DNA of 64,000 nt from Chaetoderma sp. LZ-2023a. Taxonomy: Eukaryota; Mollusca; Caudofoveata; Chaetodermatida; Chaetodermatidae. The stretch lies in NCBI GenBank assembly GCA_034401795.1, contig CM067370.1:101502164-101566163 (forward strand), in the 5' to 3' direction. The notes below the pieces were generated by a model, which saw only the letters and a program-made list of their open reading frames with translations, had not been told where the DNA came from and made no database searches. Below are positions 1 through 50,400 of this stretch, piece by piece. A program made the position numbers and the translations under genes. How positions within the stretch are numbered: position 1 is the first letter of the stretch; each line of letters begins with the position of its first letter.

Positions 1-364
1 ATTCTATCCACCATCTCATTCACACATGTCATAGGAAATCACTATTACTCATACAGTCATACTGTATCCAGACATATTACCATGGATACTGGAAACCCTA
101 TCTTAAATCCAACATCTAATCATAAAAGTAAGATGTTCTATAGTGGGAGACTAGGCATACTATGCAAGAAATGCTGCTGTCATTGGCAGCAACAGATCCA
201 CGTGTGACTGGTCCTCATAATATACAACGTAACAGCTCATGTACTTCACTGGAACCACTTGTTGCCTTAATAACCTATCTAATCCCCTCATATATGAAAA
301 AATCTCCATTGCAGTCTCAAGGCGAGCATACAGTAGTATATGAATTTCATCAAATATCCGACAA
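1..364. other. No recognisable feature
   Basis: AT-rich sequence at the window edge. The short open frame at 162-371 has no recognisable motif, no conserved neighbour and no splice structure. I see nothing that can be named here. Confidence 0.5.
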
Positions 365-820
365 AATATAATGATTCACAATTAAAAAAATATAGAAACA
401 GGCTTAAATCAAATAATTAGAACAGCAAAAATAAATTATTTTCATAATAAATTTGATGAACAACAAAAATAATATAAAAGAAACCTGGAAACTGATTAAA
501 TCATTACTGAACAAGAAAAAACCCCAATTCCGAAACATCGCGGTTTATTTACAATAAAACAGTCATAAATGACAAAAAAAGAAATAGCAGACAAATTTAA
601 TGAGTACCTTACTAACATTGGACCCAGCTTATCAAAAGAAATTCAACCAAGCTCGAACATACATGTATAGGACTAGTCAACACTCCATTTTCATAAATCC
701 TACTGATAGTGAAGAAATTTACAAAACACTAAATGCAAATTAACACAACTAAAACTGCTGGCATTGATAATTTTAAATGGGAAATATTCAAACACAATGC
801 GGAAATTATTAAAACTTCAA
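365..820 (+). pseudogene. Decayed LINE fragment (EN-RT linker and RT start)
   Basis: Translated pieces in shifting frames read like the stretch between the endonuclease and reverse transcriptase of a non-LTR retrotransposon: KETWKLIKSLLNKK, then KKEIADKFNEYLTNIG, then TAGIDNFKWEIFKHNAEIIK. Several stops and frame changes separate them, so this is a dead fragment. It stops near 820, where the inverted exon-2 duplicate begins; the two overlap by a few bases, so the junction is imprecise. Recognition rests on family-typical wording of the linker and the AGIDN-like RT block. Confidence 0.65.
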
Positions 821-881
821 TATGTTTCATATAGCTCACTTAAAATCATAAGCACCTTGCGTGTGCACGTTCTATGATTAC

Positions 882-980
882 CTTCAGATGTGGATCGTGC
901 AAGGGCCGACACGCAGTTTCAGTCTGGTAAACATATGGATCGACCAGGTCAAAATCATGCCATCGACTGCTCTTATGCTT
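882..980 (-). pseudogene. Inverted copy of FSIP2-like exon 2
   Basis: On the minus strand this reads as exon 2 of the FSIP2-like gene, with the ...TATAG acceptor and AAG|GTAATC donor intact. It ends in the same LHDPHLK motif. I see one coding difference from 12002-12100: a TAT (Tyr) codon there is TGT (Cys) here. The copy lies upstream of exon 1 on the opposite strand and has no partner exons beside it, so it cannot contribute to the gene as it stands. Confidence 0.85.
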
Positions 981-981
981 C

Positions 982-982
<1 letters not shown>

Positions 983-1056
<74 letters not shown>
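983..1056. repeat. (ATA)n microsatellite
   Basis: About 25 uninterrupted trinucleotide units. It is the counterpart of the TTA tract at 11932-11997 in the other arm of the inverted duplication. Confidence 0.95.
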
Positions 1057-1775
1057 TTGTCTGGTCCAATTAAAGATCGCTCATATTTTCGATAAGAAAA
1101 ATACAGATGCGTGTGAGGTATTGTTGGAAAGGTATCCATCTCATCGTTCGATTCGTATAGACCTGATCTTAAAGACAACCTCGAAATTAACCGTTATCCA
1201 TAGCTAATCGCGGTATTGGATGAAGAATATGTGTCACAGACATAAGGAGAAAATCGCAGCAGCGTGTTAATACTCTGTAAATAAATTTGACCTGTATATA
1301 ATTATTAGGCCTATACTTAGCGATACAGCGATTATTTAGTATCCAATAATCAATATTTCGGTTAATAAATAGGGCCTATTGGAATTATATAGGTATTGTT
1401 ATCTTGTGGTTAAAGACCATTAAATGTGTGACTGCGTATGCCTGGGAATACGGCTGTATATTTTTCCAGTGGGGTTTTTTTCAATCAGTTTTTACATAGT
1501 TAAATGTGAAATTAATAGCAATCGTGAAAGGAATTATAATTATATCGAACGTGCAGGCCCACATAGGCTATATCATCAAAACTATTGCTAATAATTTCTG
1601 GACTGCTACGGAAATACAATGAGATTATTGTCATGTATGGAACCATAAAAACTGTACAGGCATAGGTTCATCCACTTATCAATACCATAGGTAACACCAG
1701 CGTAACTACTTCTGTTCTAAATGTGGCTTACCAAACTTGGGATCTTCATTCTTCAGCTCATCATGTATTGGTAAT

Positions 1776-2085
1776 TCAAAACTGAAATATGTTCTTGCAT
1801 GTGGTGTCATTCGAATTACGGTCTGGACTGTGATTCAAATTTGAATTATGTTCTTGCATGTGATTTCATCCGAATTATGGTCTGGATCGTGATTCAACTT
1901 GAATTATGTCCTAACATTTGATGCCATCCGAATTACGTTCTGGACTGTGATTCAAACGGAATTATGTTTTAGCCTGTGACGTCATCAGAATTACGATCTT
2001 GACTGTGATTCCAAACTGAAATATGTTCTTGCAGGTGACGTCATCCGAATTACAGTATGGACTGTGATTCAAAATGAATTGTCCT
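1776..2085 (-). repeat. 58-bp minisatellite, about 5 units, reverse orientation
   Basis: Diverged tandem units each contain GTGAYGTCATCCGAATTACGG-like and CTGGACTGTGATTCAAA-like words. They are the reverse complement of the larger array at 2563-4165. The array starts immediately at the end of the inverted duplication arm. Confidence 0.85.
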
Positions 2086-2181
2086 AACATGAGGTCCAGC
2101 CATATCTCGAAATGCCACACATTCATAAGGAGGGTCACACATCAGCGCATGAAATATGATTTATCAATTGGATTTCTTTAT

Positions 2182-2562
2182 AGCTCAGCTGACTTGATAG
2201 ACCAAGTGAGTTTATGCCGTGGTGACCATCCGTTCGTCAGTCACCCGTCATCCGTCCATCATTCATCCAACCATTGGTCATCTTTTTCTTTACACAACGT
2301 CTTCTCAAGAACTACTGGCCCGGATTCAAGTATATTGGGCAGGCAGCATCCTTAAGGCATAGAGTATAAGATTCTTATAAAGAAGCTAATCCGCCAATTT
2401 GACCGGTGACCATCTGAGATCTCGGCCGATTTTTAGAAATGTCTAAAATTATTCTGAAAAACCGCTTGGAGGATTGAATCAAAACTCATGAAACACGTAT
2501 CAAACATCATTTAGGGCAACAACTCGACCAAGTTTGTTCAATGGAGCATGATTAGCCAAATG
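2182..2562 (+). repeat. AGCTCAC-type interspersed repeat, partial
   Basis: Starts AGCTCAGCTGACTTG and carries the family words GACCAAGTGAG, CCGTCCGTC-like pyrimidine-rich sequence and CAAGTTTGTTCAA. It resembles the longer copies at 20619-21580 and 30075-31412 but lacks their CTCTTGTTT end. It separates the two oppositely oriented minisatellite blocks. The family is probably a non-autonomous mobile element. Confidence 0.7.
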
Positions 2563-4165
2563 CTTCCAGACCGTAATTCGGATGCCATCCCATGCTAGAA
2601 CGTTGAATATAAGTCCAGACCGTAATACGGATGACATCACATGATAGAACATAATTCAGGTTGAATAATGGTCCAGACCATAATTCGGATGACGTCACAG
2701 GCTAAAACGCGATTAAGTTTGAATCACAGTCCAGACAGTAATTCGGATGACATCAAATGCTAGAACGCAATTCAGGTTGAATCACAGTCCAGACCGTAAT
2801 TCGGATGATGTCACCTGCAAGAACATAATTCAGTTTAAACCGCGATCCAGATCGTAATCCGGATGACCTCACATGCATGAACACAATTCAGTTTTGAAAT
2901 AGAGTCCAGACCGTAATTCGGATGACATCACATATTAGGACATAATTCAGTTTGAATGACGGTTCAGATCGTAATTCGGATGACATCACATGTTAGGACA
3001 TAATTCAGTTTGAATCACGGTCCAGATCGTAATTCGGATGACATCACATGTTAGGACATAATTCAGGTTGAATCACGGTCCAGACCGTAATTCGGATGAC
3101 ATCACATGCAAGAACATAATTCAGTTTTGAATCACAGTCCAGACAGTAATTCGGATGACATCACATGTTAGAACATAATTCAGTTTGAATCAGGGTCCAG
3201 ATCGTAATTCGGATGACATCACATGAAAGAACATAATTCAGTTTTGAATCACAGTCCAGACAGTAATTCGGATGACATCACATGTTAGGACATAATTCAG
3301 GTTGAATCACGCTCCCGACAGTAATTCAGGTGACTTCACATGTTAGAACATAATTCAGTTTGAATCAGGGTCCAGATCGTAATTCGGATGACGTCACCTG
3401 CAAGAACATAATTCAGTTTTGAATCACGGTCAAGACCGTAATTCGGATGACGTCACAGGCTAAAACATAATTCCGTTTGAATCACAGTCCAGAACGTAAT
3501 TCGGATGACATCAAATGTTAGGACATAATTCAGGTTGAATCTCAGTCCAGACCGTAATTCGAATGACACCACATGCCAGAACATATTTCAGTTTTGAATG
3601 ACAGTCCAGACCCTAATTGGGATGACATCAATTGTTAGAACATAATTCAGTTTGAATCACGGGCCAGACCGTAATTCGGATCACATCTCATGTTAGGACA
3701 TAATTCATTTTGAATCACGGTCCAGACCGTAATTCGGATAACATCACATGCTAGAATGTAATTCAGTTTGAATCACGGTCCAGACCGTAATTCAGAGGAC
3801 GTCACATGCTAGAACATAATTCGGTTTGAGTCACAGTCCGGACCGTAGTCCGCATGCCATCACATTTTAGAACATAATTAAGTTTGAATCACAGTCCAGA
3901 CTGTAATTCGGATAAGATCACATAACTTATTAGAACATAATTCAGTTTCAATCACAGCCCAGACCGTAATTCGGATGAAGACTGAATTTCCTTACTGCTA
4001 GAACGTAGTTCGTTATTCAGTCTAAGATCGGCCTGCACAATCTATATATATATATACACATATGCGCGCCACCCTTCTAGAATTTTATTCAGTTTGAATT
4101 ACAGCCCAGACCGTAATTCAGATTGCATCTTGTTGCTAGAACATAGTCCATTATTCAGTTTATAC
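2563..4165 (+). repeat. 58-bp minisatellite array, about 25 units
   Basis: The tandem unit is about 58 bp: TCCAGACCGTAATTCGGATG, then ACATCACATG, then TTAGAACATAATTCAG, then TTTGAATCACGG. Most units keep TGACATCA or TGACGTCA, a CRE/ATF-like core. Units diverge toward 4000-4165, where a short TA run interrupts. The array ends about 480 bp before the FSIP2-like start codon. Confidence 0.95.
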
Positions 4166-4199
4166 GTAGGCCTGTATCCTATTTTTGTATACGCTCGCG

Positions 4200-4644
4200 C
4201 GTATTAGACCTGCCGCCTATGGCTTAATCTGCAGCGTCTAATATTTACCCTATAATGCCTGCTCCCGTCCAATTTCGAACTACGAACTACGAATTTCGGT
4301 CTTACTTATAAGAGGTAAATTATGATATAAAAACGCTGTGATGTTTTACATTGTATTGTCTCGCATAGTAGTTAGCTTCCTTTGGTTACACTTCCAACGC
4401 ACCACATACTACTACGCGTATACGGTACGACGTCACAGAATGGCTCTACTTATGAATGGATGACGTACAGCATGGCATAACATCATTGATTATGACGTAA
4501 GCAGATGACGTAACAGTTTGCATGACGTCATGCCAACGGCTGTCCATAGAAACTATGAGGTCGCCATATTGTCACACATGAAGATTAGAAATTCTGTTTT
4601 AAAAATGCGCTAATATCAAGAACGACGCGCCCTCAATATTCAAG
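4200..4644 (+). promoter_or_regulatory. Putative promoter and 5' leader of the FSIP2-like gene
   Basis: Non-repetitive sequence just upstream of exon 1. It holds a TATA-like TATAAAAA at 4326-4333. A cluster of CRE-like TGACGT words follows: GACGTCA near 4430, TGACGTA near 4462, 4493 and 4505, and a full TGACGTCA at 4523-4530. An X-box-like site lies at 4539-4553. No transcription start can be fixed from sequence. Part of the TGACGT cluster may descend from the hairpin-element family, which also carries GATTATGACGTCA. Confidence 0.45.
4539..4553 (+). promoter_or_regulatory. X-box-like RFX site
   Basis: GCTGTC-CAT-AGAAAC fits RYYNYY-N(1-3)-RRNRAC, the loose X-box pattern bound by RFX factors. 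It is about 90 bp upstream of the ATG of a predicted flagellar gene. The loose pattern occurs often by chance. Confidence 0.3.
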
Positions 4645-42768
<38,124 letters not shown>

Positions 42769-42831
42769 AGTTACATAGTTAAAATTGTTTGCAAAAAGTA
42801 AATCATAGCAATTTTATATAACAAACTCACA

Positions 42832-42837
42832 AATAAA
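42832..42837 (+). terminator. Poly(A) signal AATAAA
   Basis: Canonical hexamer 64 bases after the FSIP2-like stop, giving a short 3' UTR of roughly 90 bases. Further AATAAA-like words occur near 42930-42960. Confidence 0.6.
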
Positions 42838-43080
42838 GGGCTTCAGTTTGTCACAGTGAACCTTTATTTAAAAAATTGCACCAAGCGACCATACATTATC
42901 TAGTCACACAGTTCATCTTTAAATATGTAATAAAATAACATAAAATCGTGTTTGAATAAATAATACTAAACAAATATAATAAAATAAGGATTACGTAATT
43001 GAAGACTGTATTCTTTAGCTGCAAGACCTTGTCTTGCTTCCCCTTTGTTTTAAATTTCCTATTTATAGGTTATTAATGAT

Positions 43081-43430
43081 TTAAGGTGCATGTTTACACC
43101 AGAATGCTCTAAAATTAAATTTATAGATGCATCGATTTAGAATCTTAAATTGTATACCTCAATGTAATGAAACAAAATGAATCTTAAAAAATGACGATTT
43201 AATTCCGTGTAAATTAAAATAATTTTTATTTGTGAATTTGAAATAGGGTCACGTGTCTCTAATTAAATTTCACAAATTAAAAAAATTATATTAATTTATA
43301 CATAATGAGATCATCATATATTAAGACTTATTTCGTTTCATTACATTGAGGTACACAGATTACGCCTCTAGAAGTATACGATCTAAACAAGTTTATTTTC
43401 AAGCATTCTTGTGTGAATGTGCACCTTTAA
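43081..43430. mobile_element. Foldback (palindromic) element, ~350 bp
   Basis: Ends read TTAAGGTGCATGTTTACACC and, inverted, TTAAAGGTGCACATTCACAC. Inner arms match better: ATACCTCAATGTAATGAAAC (about 43155-43174) against its complement at about 43335-43354. A central AT-rich loop separates them. TTAA at the tips could be part of the repeat or a target site. Confidence 0.75.
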
Positions 43431-43499
43431 ATTGTGTATCACTATATGCTGTGGGCATACCCTTTGTACATTGACAAAGATATGTGGCGGTGTATTTGA

Positions 43500-44100
43500 C
43501 CAGTGCCATTATATAGAATGAAGGAATACAGTTTTAGCTAAGCTCCACCCACACTTTTCCCGTGTTGGGGTCGATCGATCCCTGAACTTTCAATTTCCAG
43601 AAAAATATACAGGTAAGCTGTTGAATATTTTGAAACTAATTAGTCAAACTAGTTTCAAAATATTCAACATCATGTATATTAAATAGTAGAACATACAATT
43701 CGGACAACTTGACGGACTATTAAGCATTTAAGATGTATTAAATCGAGTCATTCATGTCATAATTGATTATGATGTCATCCTACGTAGCAATCTAAAAATA
43801 GAGCCGTGGCTTCATGCTGAGAATTCCTTTCTCGATCTCGTATCGAAGGCGATCTCGTGAGACACGAATGGTCACATAGTTACTTATGACGTCATGCAAT
43901 TGACTGAGAAACTGGAATCCTCCATGAGATAATATATTATAGAATAAATTAACCCCTCCCTTTCATCACAGAAATTACAGTAGTTCAGAGCTACGCCACA
44001 GGTATGTTGTTGACTATTATATGACTACTTTGCTGTTGCAGCCATTACCAGCTACATTTTTCAGTCAAACTAGTTTCAAATTATTCAACAGAATATGTCC
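43500..44100. repeat. Two hairpin-element copies (E and F)
   Basis: Copy E: CTGTTGAATATTTTGAAACT pairs with AGTTTCAAAATATTCAAC at 43618-43670 with almost no loop. Copy F, 43995-44095, is more diverged. TTAGCTAAGCTCCACCCAC precedes copy E, as in the intron 4 and 5 copies. Confidence 0.75.
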
Positions 44101-44489
44101 GAGACTTATACCATATGAGATAGGTTGGATGGATTGAAATGGCTAAGCAACTGGTGACCATTCATCATTTACTCCCCTCCGTGTGTCAAGCAAATGTGTG
44201 TTCTGTCATTGTGGTCTCTCCGATCATCTTTCTATTTCTTCTTCATTAATCATGTGACGACTAGTTCTAGAATGGTAGTATCCACTTAAGCTGCGGAGGT
44301 ATATAAGATAGTGGTATGTAGGCCTATCTTCTCATCCATCATCACAATGCTCAGGGGTGAGTCTATAAGGGTTTTGGACTGGGTGAACTCGATATCATGT
44401 TTCTGGTGCGACAAGGGGTTAAATCTCCATAGATAATATAAAATCTCCATGAGGATGTCTTGGTCAGGCGTTCGCATTTCCTAGTATTT

Positions 44490-44910
44490 CCTGCTTATTA
44501 TTTTTCGAAGAATAAGGAACTAAAATAAGTAACTGGAAAATAAGTAACTGGTTACTTATTTTCAAAAAGGATGATTGGCAGCTCTCCCCGTGATTTAGAT
44601 CACATTTCCTACCTCTAGGGTTTTCCATTTCCTAGTTCCTTATTTTTCGAAAAATAAGGAACTAAAATAAGTAAATGGAAAACAAGTAACTGGTTACTTA
44701 TTTTTACTTGTTTAAAAAAATAAGTAAATGGCTTCTGGTCAGCAATGTCCAGATGCCTCAGCCTCGCACATGTTAGCAATATGATCTAGGTGACTGACTG
44801 CGTTTATACCACCATTCAGTGACTGACCCTTTAAGTAGGGCAAAAATAAGTAAATGGCTACAGAAAAATAAGTAGGCCTAACTGGCACCAAAATAATAAG
44901 CGAATGGCCT
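44490..44910. repeat. ATAAGTAA-rich palindromic region
   Basis: About eight copies of ATAAGTAA(C/A)TGG, with the palindromes CCTTATTTTTCGAAAAATAAGG (44639-44660) and AGTAACTGGTTACTT (twice). Unknown origin. Confidence 0.7.
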
Positions 44911-45734
44911 TTGATCACTTTAAAATAAATGGGCGTTTTTTACAATCTGTGCTCCAAAATACACATTACACCAGGTGCTCGTACAATTACCGGGACGGAA
45001 ACGGGACGACGCGCATTGTCCTGAAAATGCATGCAGTTGATTGTTTGATTTCTTGGACGAAGCGTGTCATCCCATTTCTGTCCCTGTATGAGAATGAGCC
45101 CCTGGTAACAACATTAGATCCGGGTGTCAAGCGATCTGAAAGCAAAATAATAAAAAGTATCCATTGGACCGGCAAGAGAAATTGGAACAAATCCTCAAAT
45201 GGACAAAGTTTTGGTAGAATTCTCAACTTTTATTATATAGTAATATTCGAATAAACTATACTCACAATTGTATAGGCTAAACTATCTATCACTTACAATA
45301 ATCAGATTCTAAAAATAAAATGTATTGCATTTACTAAAACAACATGTTAAGCCATTGTTTTGAAGGCACATCCAGCTCAGGCTAGTCAGCGACCATCATT
45401 TTAAGTACACAATTTTGGGTCAATTCTTTGTAGGTGGTTAGTGCTAGCATTGGTGGCTACCACTAACCACATCGTCGAGAATTTCAGTCTAATTTACAAA
45501 ATTATTTTTACAATGATAACGTTTTATTCTATGACGAAAACTAAAAATAGTGTGTATGAAAGATCGAACTAGAAAGAACTTGTCCAGCGTGTCAATCCTG
45601 TTAGTTTTTCCGCATATCACACACAGGTTTCAGTTCAGGTCATTTCGGAAATCCCTCCCATATACGGGAGCACCTCCCGAGCGAGTAAAATACAAAAATG
45701 ACAAAAGTAGAAGCGGACTTGTGTATGAATTACT
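44911..45734. other. Intergenic; contains a second copy of a 50-bp repeat word
   Basis: 45641-45690 matches 9657-9706 at all but one base. Open frames at 44904-45254 lack motifs. Nothing else recognised. Confidence 0.5.
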
Positions 45735-47049
45735 TGGTCTAATTATTATTACTGTTTATAATTGTGAGTTTTCTGGTTCTGTGATGGTGTAGTGAGTAGA
45801 AGTATTGTAGCACTGACATTTCTAGTTTATGATGGCAGTTGCAGCTTGGTTTGGTAGACATATATGTAGAAGGATCGAGCAGGAATGATGTTAGGATGCT
45901 GTTGTTGGTCCAGATGTTGTGGGTGTTGGTGTTGCACGTGGTACATAGGCTAGAGTGGATCAAATTGAGGTATTTGATGCAGATTTCAGTTAGAGCAGTT
46001 CAGGCAGTCAGAAACTGCTGAAGGTCCTCGGGTTGACCATTACAAAGTAGGTAGGTTGGATTAACAGTGTAGCGGCTAAACTTAGCAGTGTGCAGCTAAG
46101 AATGTAACATGCTGTCAGTTGCCATAGTGAGTAGATGTAAGTAGATGTAAATCGTAAGGTGATGTAGTAACAGAGTCAACTGCTGGATGTGCAGAGCAGA
46201 AATTAATTGGATAGCGATGAACGTGCTCCAACGAGGGACACAGCTGCAGTTGTGAGTTGAGATTCGCAGACCATTTCTTGTGTATGTTGGTTCTGATAGT
46301 GGTCTTCCAGGCACATTTTCCTGGTGGGCTGTCCATGAGTTCATAGATGGATGGCAGCTCATACCTTGCCAATATCTTGCGTATGTCTGCACACCAGCTC
46401 TCCTGGTCAAAGCCTCTCATAACACTGTCTTACAGCTACTTCGAATAGAAGCATTTCCTGGTTTCCGCAGATATTTCTGGTCATGACAAGCTTCAACATA
46501 TGTATATGAGCCTCAACTGGTAGGGTGCCGAATATGATATAAGGTGAGGGTACGCAGTTCTGTCTGGAAGGCCTAATATTTGAAGTAGTAGTTTGTGGTA
46601 GAATTTGTCTAGCAGATTAATTTCTGTCTTGTTAAGGATGAGAATGGCCAAACCGTGGAGTAGTACAGGAAGGACGTTTATCTCAATCGGATGCATACTG
46701 GCATTTGGTGTTATCCCATTGATGCCGTGGAGTCCCACGCCCATGAGAGAGTAAGCTGCTCATCTTGCCGTTTTATGTTTTCATCGCCGGTGGGCCGTGC
46801 ACTAGTAATCTGATCACTCCTTTGATTCCCAGGTGGGGAGCTCAGCCTGGTGCTGATATCAGTTCTCCATTTAGAGTAAATGCTGACTTCTCATGTTTAC
46901 GGTTTGATAGGATGGCACATTTCGCAGGCTGCATTTCGTAGAACTTGTAGGTGCTGTAATAGCTTGATGTGTCTATCAGGTGCTGTAGCTGATATTCGCT
47001 GTTTGCAATTAGGCTGACATCATCAGCACAGGTCGGCGCTGCTGAATGT
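45735..47049 (-). mobile_element. LINE, 3' portion, interrupted by an LTR
   Basis: Reading the minus strand from 47049: APTCADDVSLIANS contains the RT catalytic C-A-D-D (47019-47030), followed by QLQHLIDTSSYYSTYKF and QPAKCAILSNRKH. Then come LPVLLHGLAILILNKTEINL, SWCADIRKILARYELPSIYE and CAWKTTIRTNIHKKW of the C-terminal region. Stops and frame changes are present. The tail ends in AATAATAAT near 45740. The upstream half of RT is missing exactly where the LTR at 47050 begins, so the LTR element landed inside this LINE. Confidence 0.75.
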
Positions 47050-47414
47050 TGTAGCTCACGGGGCTACATACAGGGCCGCTATGATGTTTCCACCCATCGC
47101 ACAGCAAATGCACAATGAATGGGGTGGCTGGTTATCTGCGGATCTCGGGGTTGCGGATCCCGTATGATATCTCTCCGAGAAATACAAAGACTGACTTCTA
47201 GAGCCGGTGGAACACTGATGTTTCAGTTGGGTCATGCAACCATAGCCGCCAAGATTGAACCACACAGTGTCATCCCAACTATTAGAGTCACCGGTATGTC
47301 CATCCATACTAATTTAGAGATATGGAACAATTTATAATTAAACAGTAGAAATATTTATATACTATACAAACAAGGTGAATCGTTTGACAGTAAATGAGCA
47401 CACAATAATACACA
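47050..47414 (-). repeat. LTR, left copy (3' LTR of the minus-strand element)
   Basis: Starts TGTAGCTCACGGGG and ends AATAATACACA. It shares long runs with 59472-59836, such as AACAAGGTGAATCGTTT and TAATTTAGAGATAT. Confidence 0.9.
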
Positions 47415-50400
47415 ACATAGAGCCATCTGGTGTTCTCTCCACGTGGTGTCGCCGGAGGTACCACACAGGTTCTTGAATCCGCAGAGGCATCCCCGCAAGA
47501 GAAGTATCTGCAACGAAGTCACTAGGTAGTTAAATATAAACTAATATACCCCTAACACACACACATACACACACAAAGAAAATATTGTTGTTGCGAGAGG
47601 TAAGTGCCTCGCGCGGGCCTCCGTCACAGGAAAATGCCTTCAACGCTGAAGCAGAGGAAAAGAGCTGGCAAAAAGGGCCACTCTTGTTCAACAAAAATAT
47701 GCTAAGTGAAGATCTTAGTGAAACCACAATTAATGTGATGCATACTGGGTTACGTGAAGACGGGGTGAACGATTTCCGAAGAATTCCCACGTCACCGTCT
47801 TATGCAGTTCCAAAAATACTGTATTGGTAGATGTGGCTTTACTTATGCGGGCCTTCTGCTACCGCCTAACCTATCATTTAGTTGTTAGAAACAGAACTAG
47901 TTTTGGCCACAAGTGGCAGGGATTCCTACCTAATTTTAAATACAGTTGTCTAATGGGCGCAGATGCTTTGCTCCCCATAGGTCACCTGAATTAGCATCTA
48001 CCTCCAAGGACAGAATGCGTACATGTTACGACACAAGGCATCCAAATTCGATGAAAATCCGCCTACCTTGTCCTGCAACCACATAAAACATCACCTGGAC
48101 AATGGCTACGTTTGACATAAGCAAGTTTCGGTTCCTGACATGTTTTTATGGTGGGGGTGAAGAGACGGATATCTATCTCGAGCATCCTTTCCGTGAGGGT
48201 GTGCTGAGCTCCAATGTTTCATCCAGACACTGCAATGAATTGGATGGAGATCCGCATCTCGTCCGTCACCGCGTACTACGGATCTAACAGTTGACCTGTC
48301 GTTAGGGTTAAGTTCCAATATGCCCAAATATGCACTGCGGGCCAGTAAATAAACTAACTAATTCACATTTATAACTATGTTTTTGCAGTGCTTCCTTCAT
48401 TGTCAAGGTTATCTAGCTAATGAGTATCCAAAGATATGGGGTGGGGTGGGGGGGGGGGGAGATGTATGTAAATCAGCACTTTAACCACCACCGCTCGGAA
48501 ACCTCCAATAGTTTCCCATGGTCGGATCCGACCAATGTGCTGATGGGAAGTCCACACATTAGTAAGCCATGCGGCTGGTGGATCATGGAAAGCGACAATA
48601 ACTTAATATATTTGGGGCCCTATAGGTAATTGGACAATTTTACACAACTTTGCCGGAGTGCGGGTCTACATTACCGCAACCACCGGAAAAGAGGCGTATA
48701 CTATATGTCTCTAAACGAAGAAATTGTCCCTAACCACTTTAACCTACCCTATCGAGCTGAATAGTAAGGTTAGTCAGTAACATGCTGGGCTAAAAAATTT
48801 AGAGCATGGCCAGCGACCTTAGTATAAAATTGATGATGGCGGGAATAGTGTGATGCAGATATATCTGTTGCTGTATAGTATTTCCTAGCGTACTGCGGTC
48901 CAAAGTTTTCTACAATTAAGCAAAACATATTAACTGGATGGCTAACTGCCATATACAACTAACCATTGCAATAAATAGATTACAATTAAATGAGGTAGTT
49001 AAATATCACAGATTGATAAACTTAAACAGTGCAGCTAGTTGAAAGCACCTACAGTAAACACGGATAATATGCACAGTAATAAAGAAATTATAAATTGCGG
49101 TCCCAAGACCGGAAAGGTGCCTATTAGTCATCAGTACCAAATGTACAATAGTATAGCTACTTGAGTACCTAATAGTCATCGGTACGGAACAGGCTACCAT
49201 GTTATTGAAATTGAGGCGCTAGCATATTCGTAGCATGAGTTGACACGTTCTCTGAGGCTGGAAGGGTTTCTACAGGCAGATCTCTGCAGCTGATCTCTGC
49301 AGGTAGGTCTCCGCAAGCTGGCTCATCCAGACAGGGTAGACATGGTACAGACTCAGGACAGTGAAACAGAGCAGTGAAGTAATGTCTATTAGATAATCTC
49401 TGTAGCATATTTATAATTTATACGGAAGTGAGAAAATAATAAAGTTGAAGTTTGCCCATAAGAAGAGGGATTGATACGGTTAAGCAGTTACATAACTGGC
49501 ACACGGTGTGGAATGCATCGCATAGCTCTTGCAGCAGCACCTAGCAAAGTTCCACCAGACTGTTGTCAAAAAGTTAATTAAACACACACATGACATACAG
49601 TGCGGAGATTGAAGCCCACTTTTCACCATGGTTGGCAGATCCGGCGAGTCATCCACCAAGAATCACAACAAGCTCTACATTCTGTAGAATCACATCCCGG
49701 GCCCACACGGCCCACTCTCGGAAAAGTTCCCTTAGGAAAGTCCGGATGCGGAAGGTATAACTTTAAATTTAGTTTATTACCCCCGGATGGCCAAAAACTG
49801 GTGGAAGCCGAGGACGTCATACCACCGCGGATGTGCTGGGATCTGTAAGACACCGGTTGATGTGAGAATCACATAGGTCAGCAGTTACATCCGTCCTCCT
49901 GATGGTCCAGAGGTCCTGCGCGGGCCGGCTTCCACACCAGCGATGCTCCTGATTCTCAATTTTTCACCACTTTTATACTACTCATGATGTCAGAGGCAGA
50001 TGCCTCAGCCAATCAGCGGCCAAGCAGTAGCCAATTAGCGTGCAGCTAGATTAGTGACGTATTTACCACGTTCTAGAACATTCTAGATCTATTTATGCAC
50101 ACACGCGATTACGAAAGTCAAAAGCAATATGTTGAAGATAATTTAAGGGAATTTTCGCGGATAACTCAACCATTTCGGCGCCGATTTTAAAATGGTTAAC
50201 AGTTCTAGAAAGCACGTTCTATTCTGGTCCTGATCGCTACCAGGCACAACGAGAACAGAATAATTAAAGGTTTTACGAGTACCCACCCTGTACACTATAG
50301 GCATGCACTCGCTTCCCATTCCGTGACATGTTGTCAGGGAAGCTGACGCGTGCGCATGCGCAACACGCGTTTTATCGGACTTAGCCGATTTTAATGAAAA

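Larger units (their letters stand above)
795..1775 (-). repeat. Left arm of ~1 kb inverted duplication (FSIP2 exon-2 region)
   Basis: This block is the near-identical reverse complement of 11213-12187. Matching runs from ACAATGCGG at about 795 to TATTGGTAAT at 1775, including the microsatellite at its centre. Both arms hold the same flanking intron sequence and the same 99-bp exon. The arms are about 9.4 kb apart in opposite orientation. The right arm sits in the FSIP2-like gene in coding orientation, so I take it as the source and this arm as the copy. Confidence 0.9.

Noticed and set aside
884-1207. Open frames with poly-Ile, poly-Tyr and poly-Leu, mirrored at 11781-12092
   Set aside because: They are readings of the (ATA)n/(TTA)n tracts and of the exon-2 copies in wrong frames or strands.
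1776-4165. Tandem 58-bp units considered as a CRISPR-like array
   Set aside because: No alternating unique spacers; whole units are repeated, and the genome is eukaryotic.
47530-47830. Small protein-like frames on both strands
   Set aside because: No motif, no splice context, and overlapping frames on both strands have similar quality.
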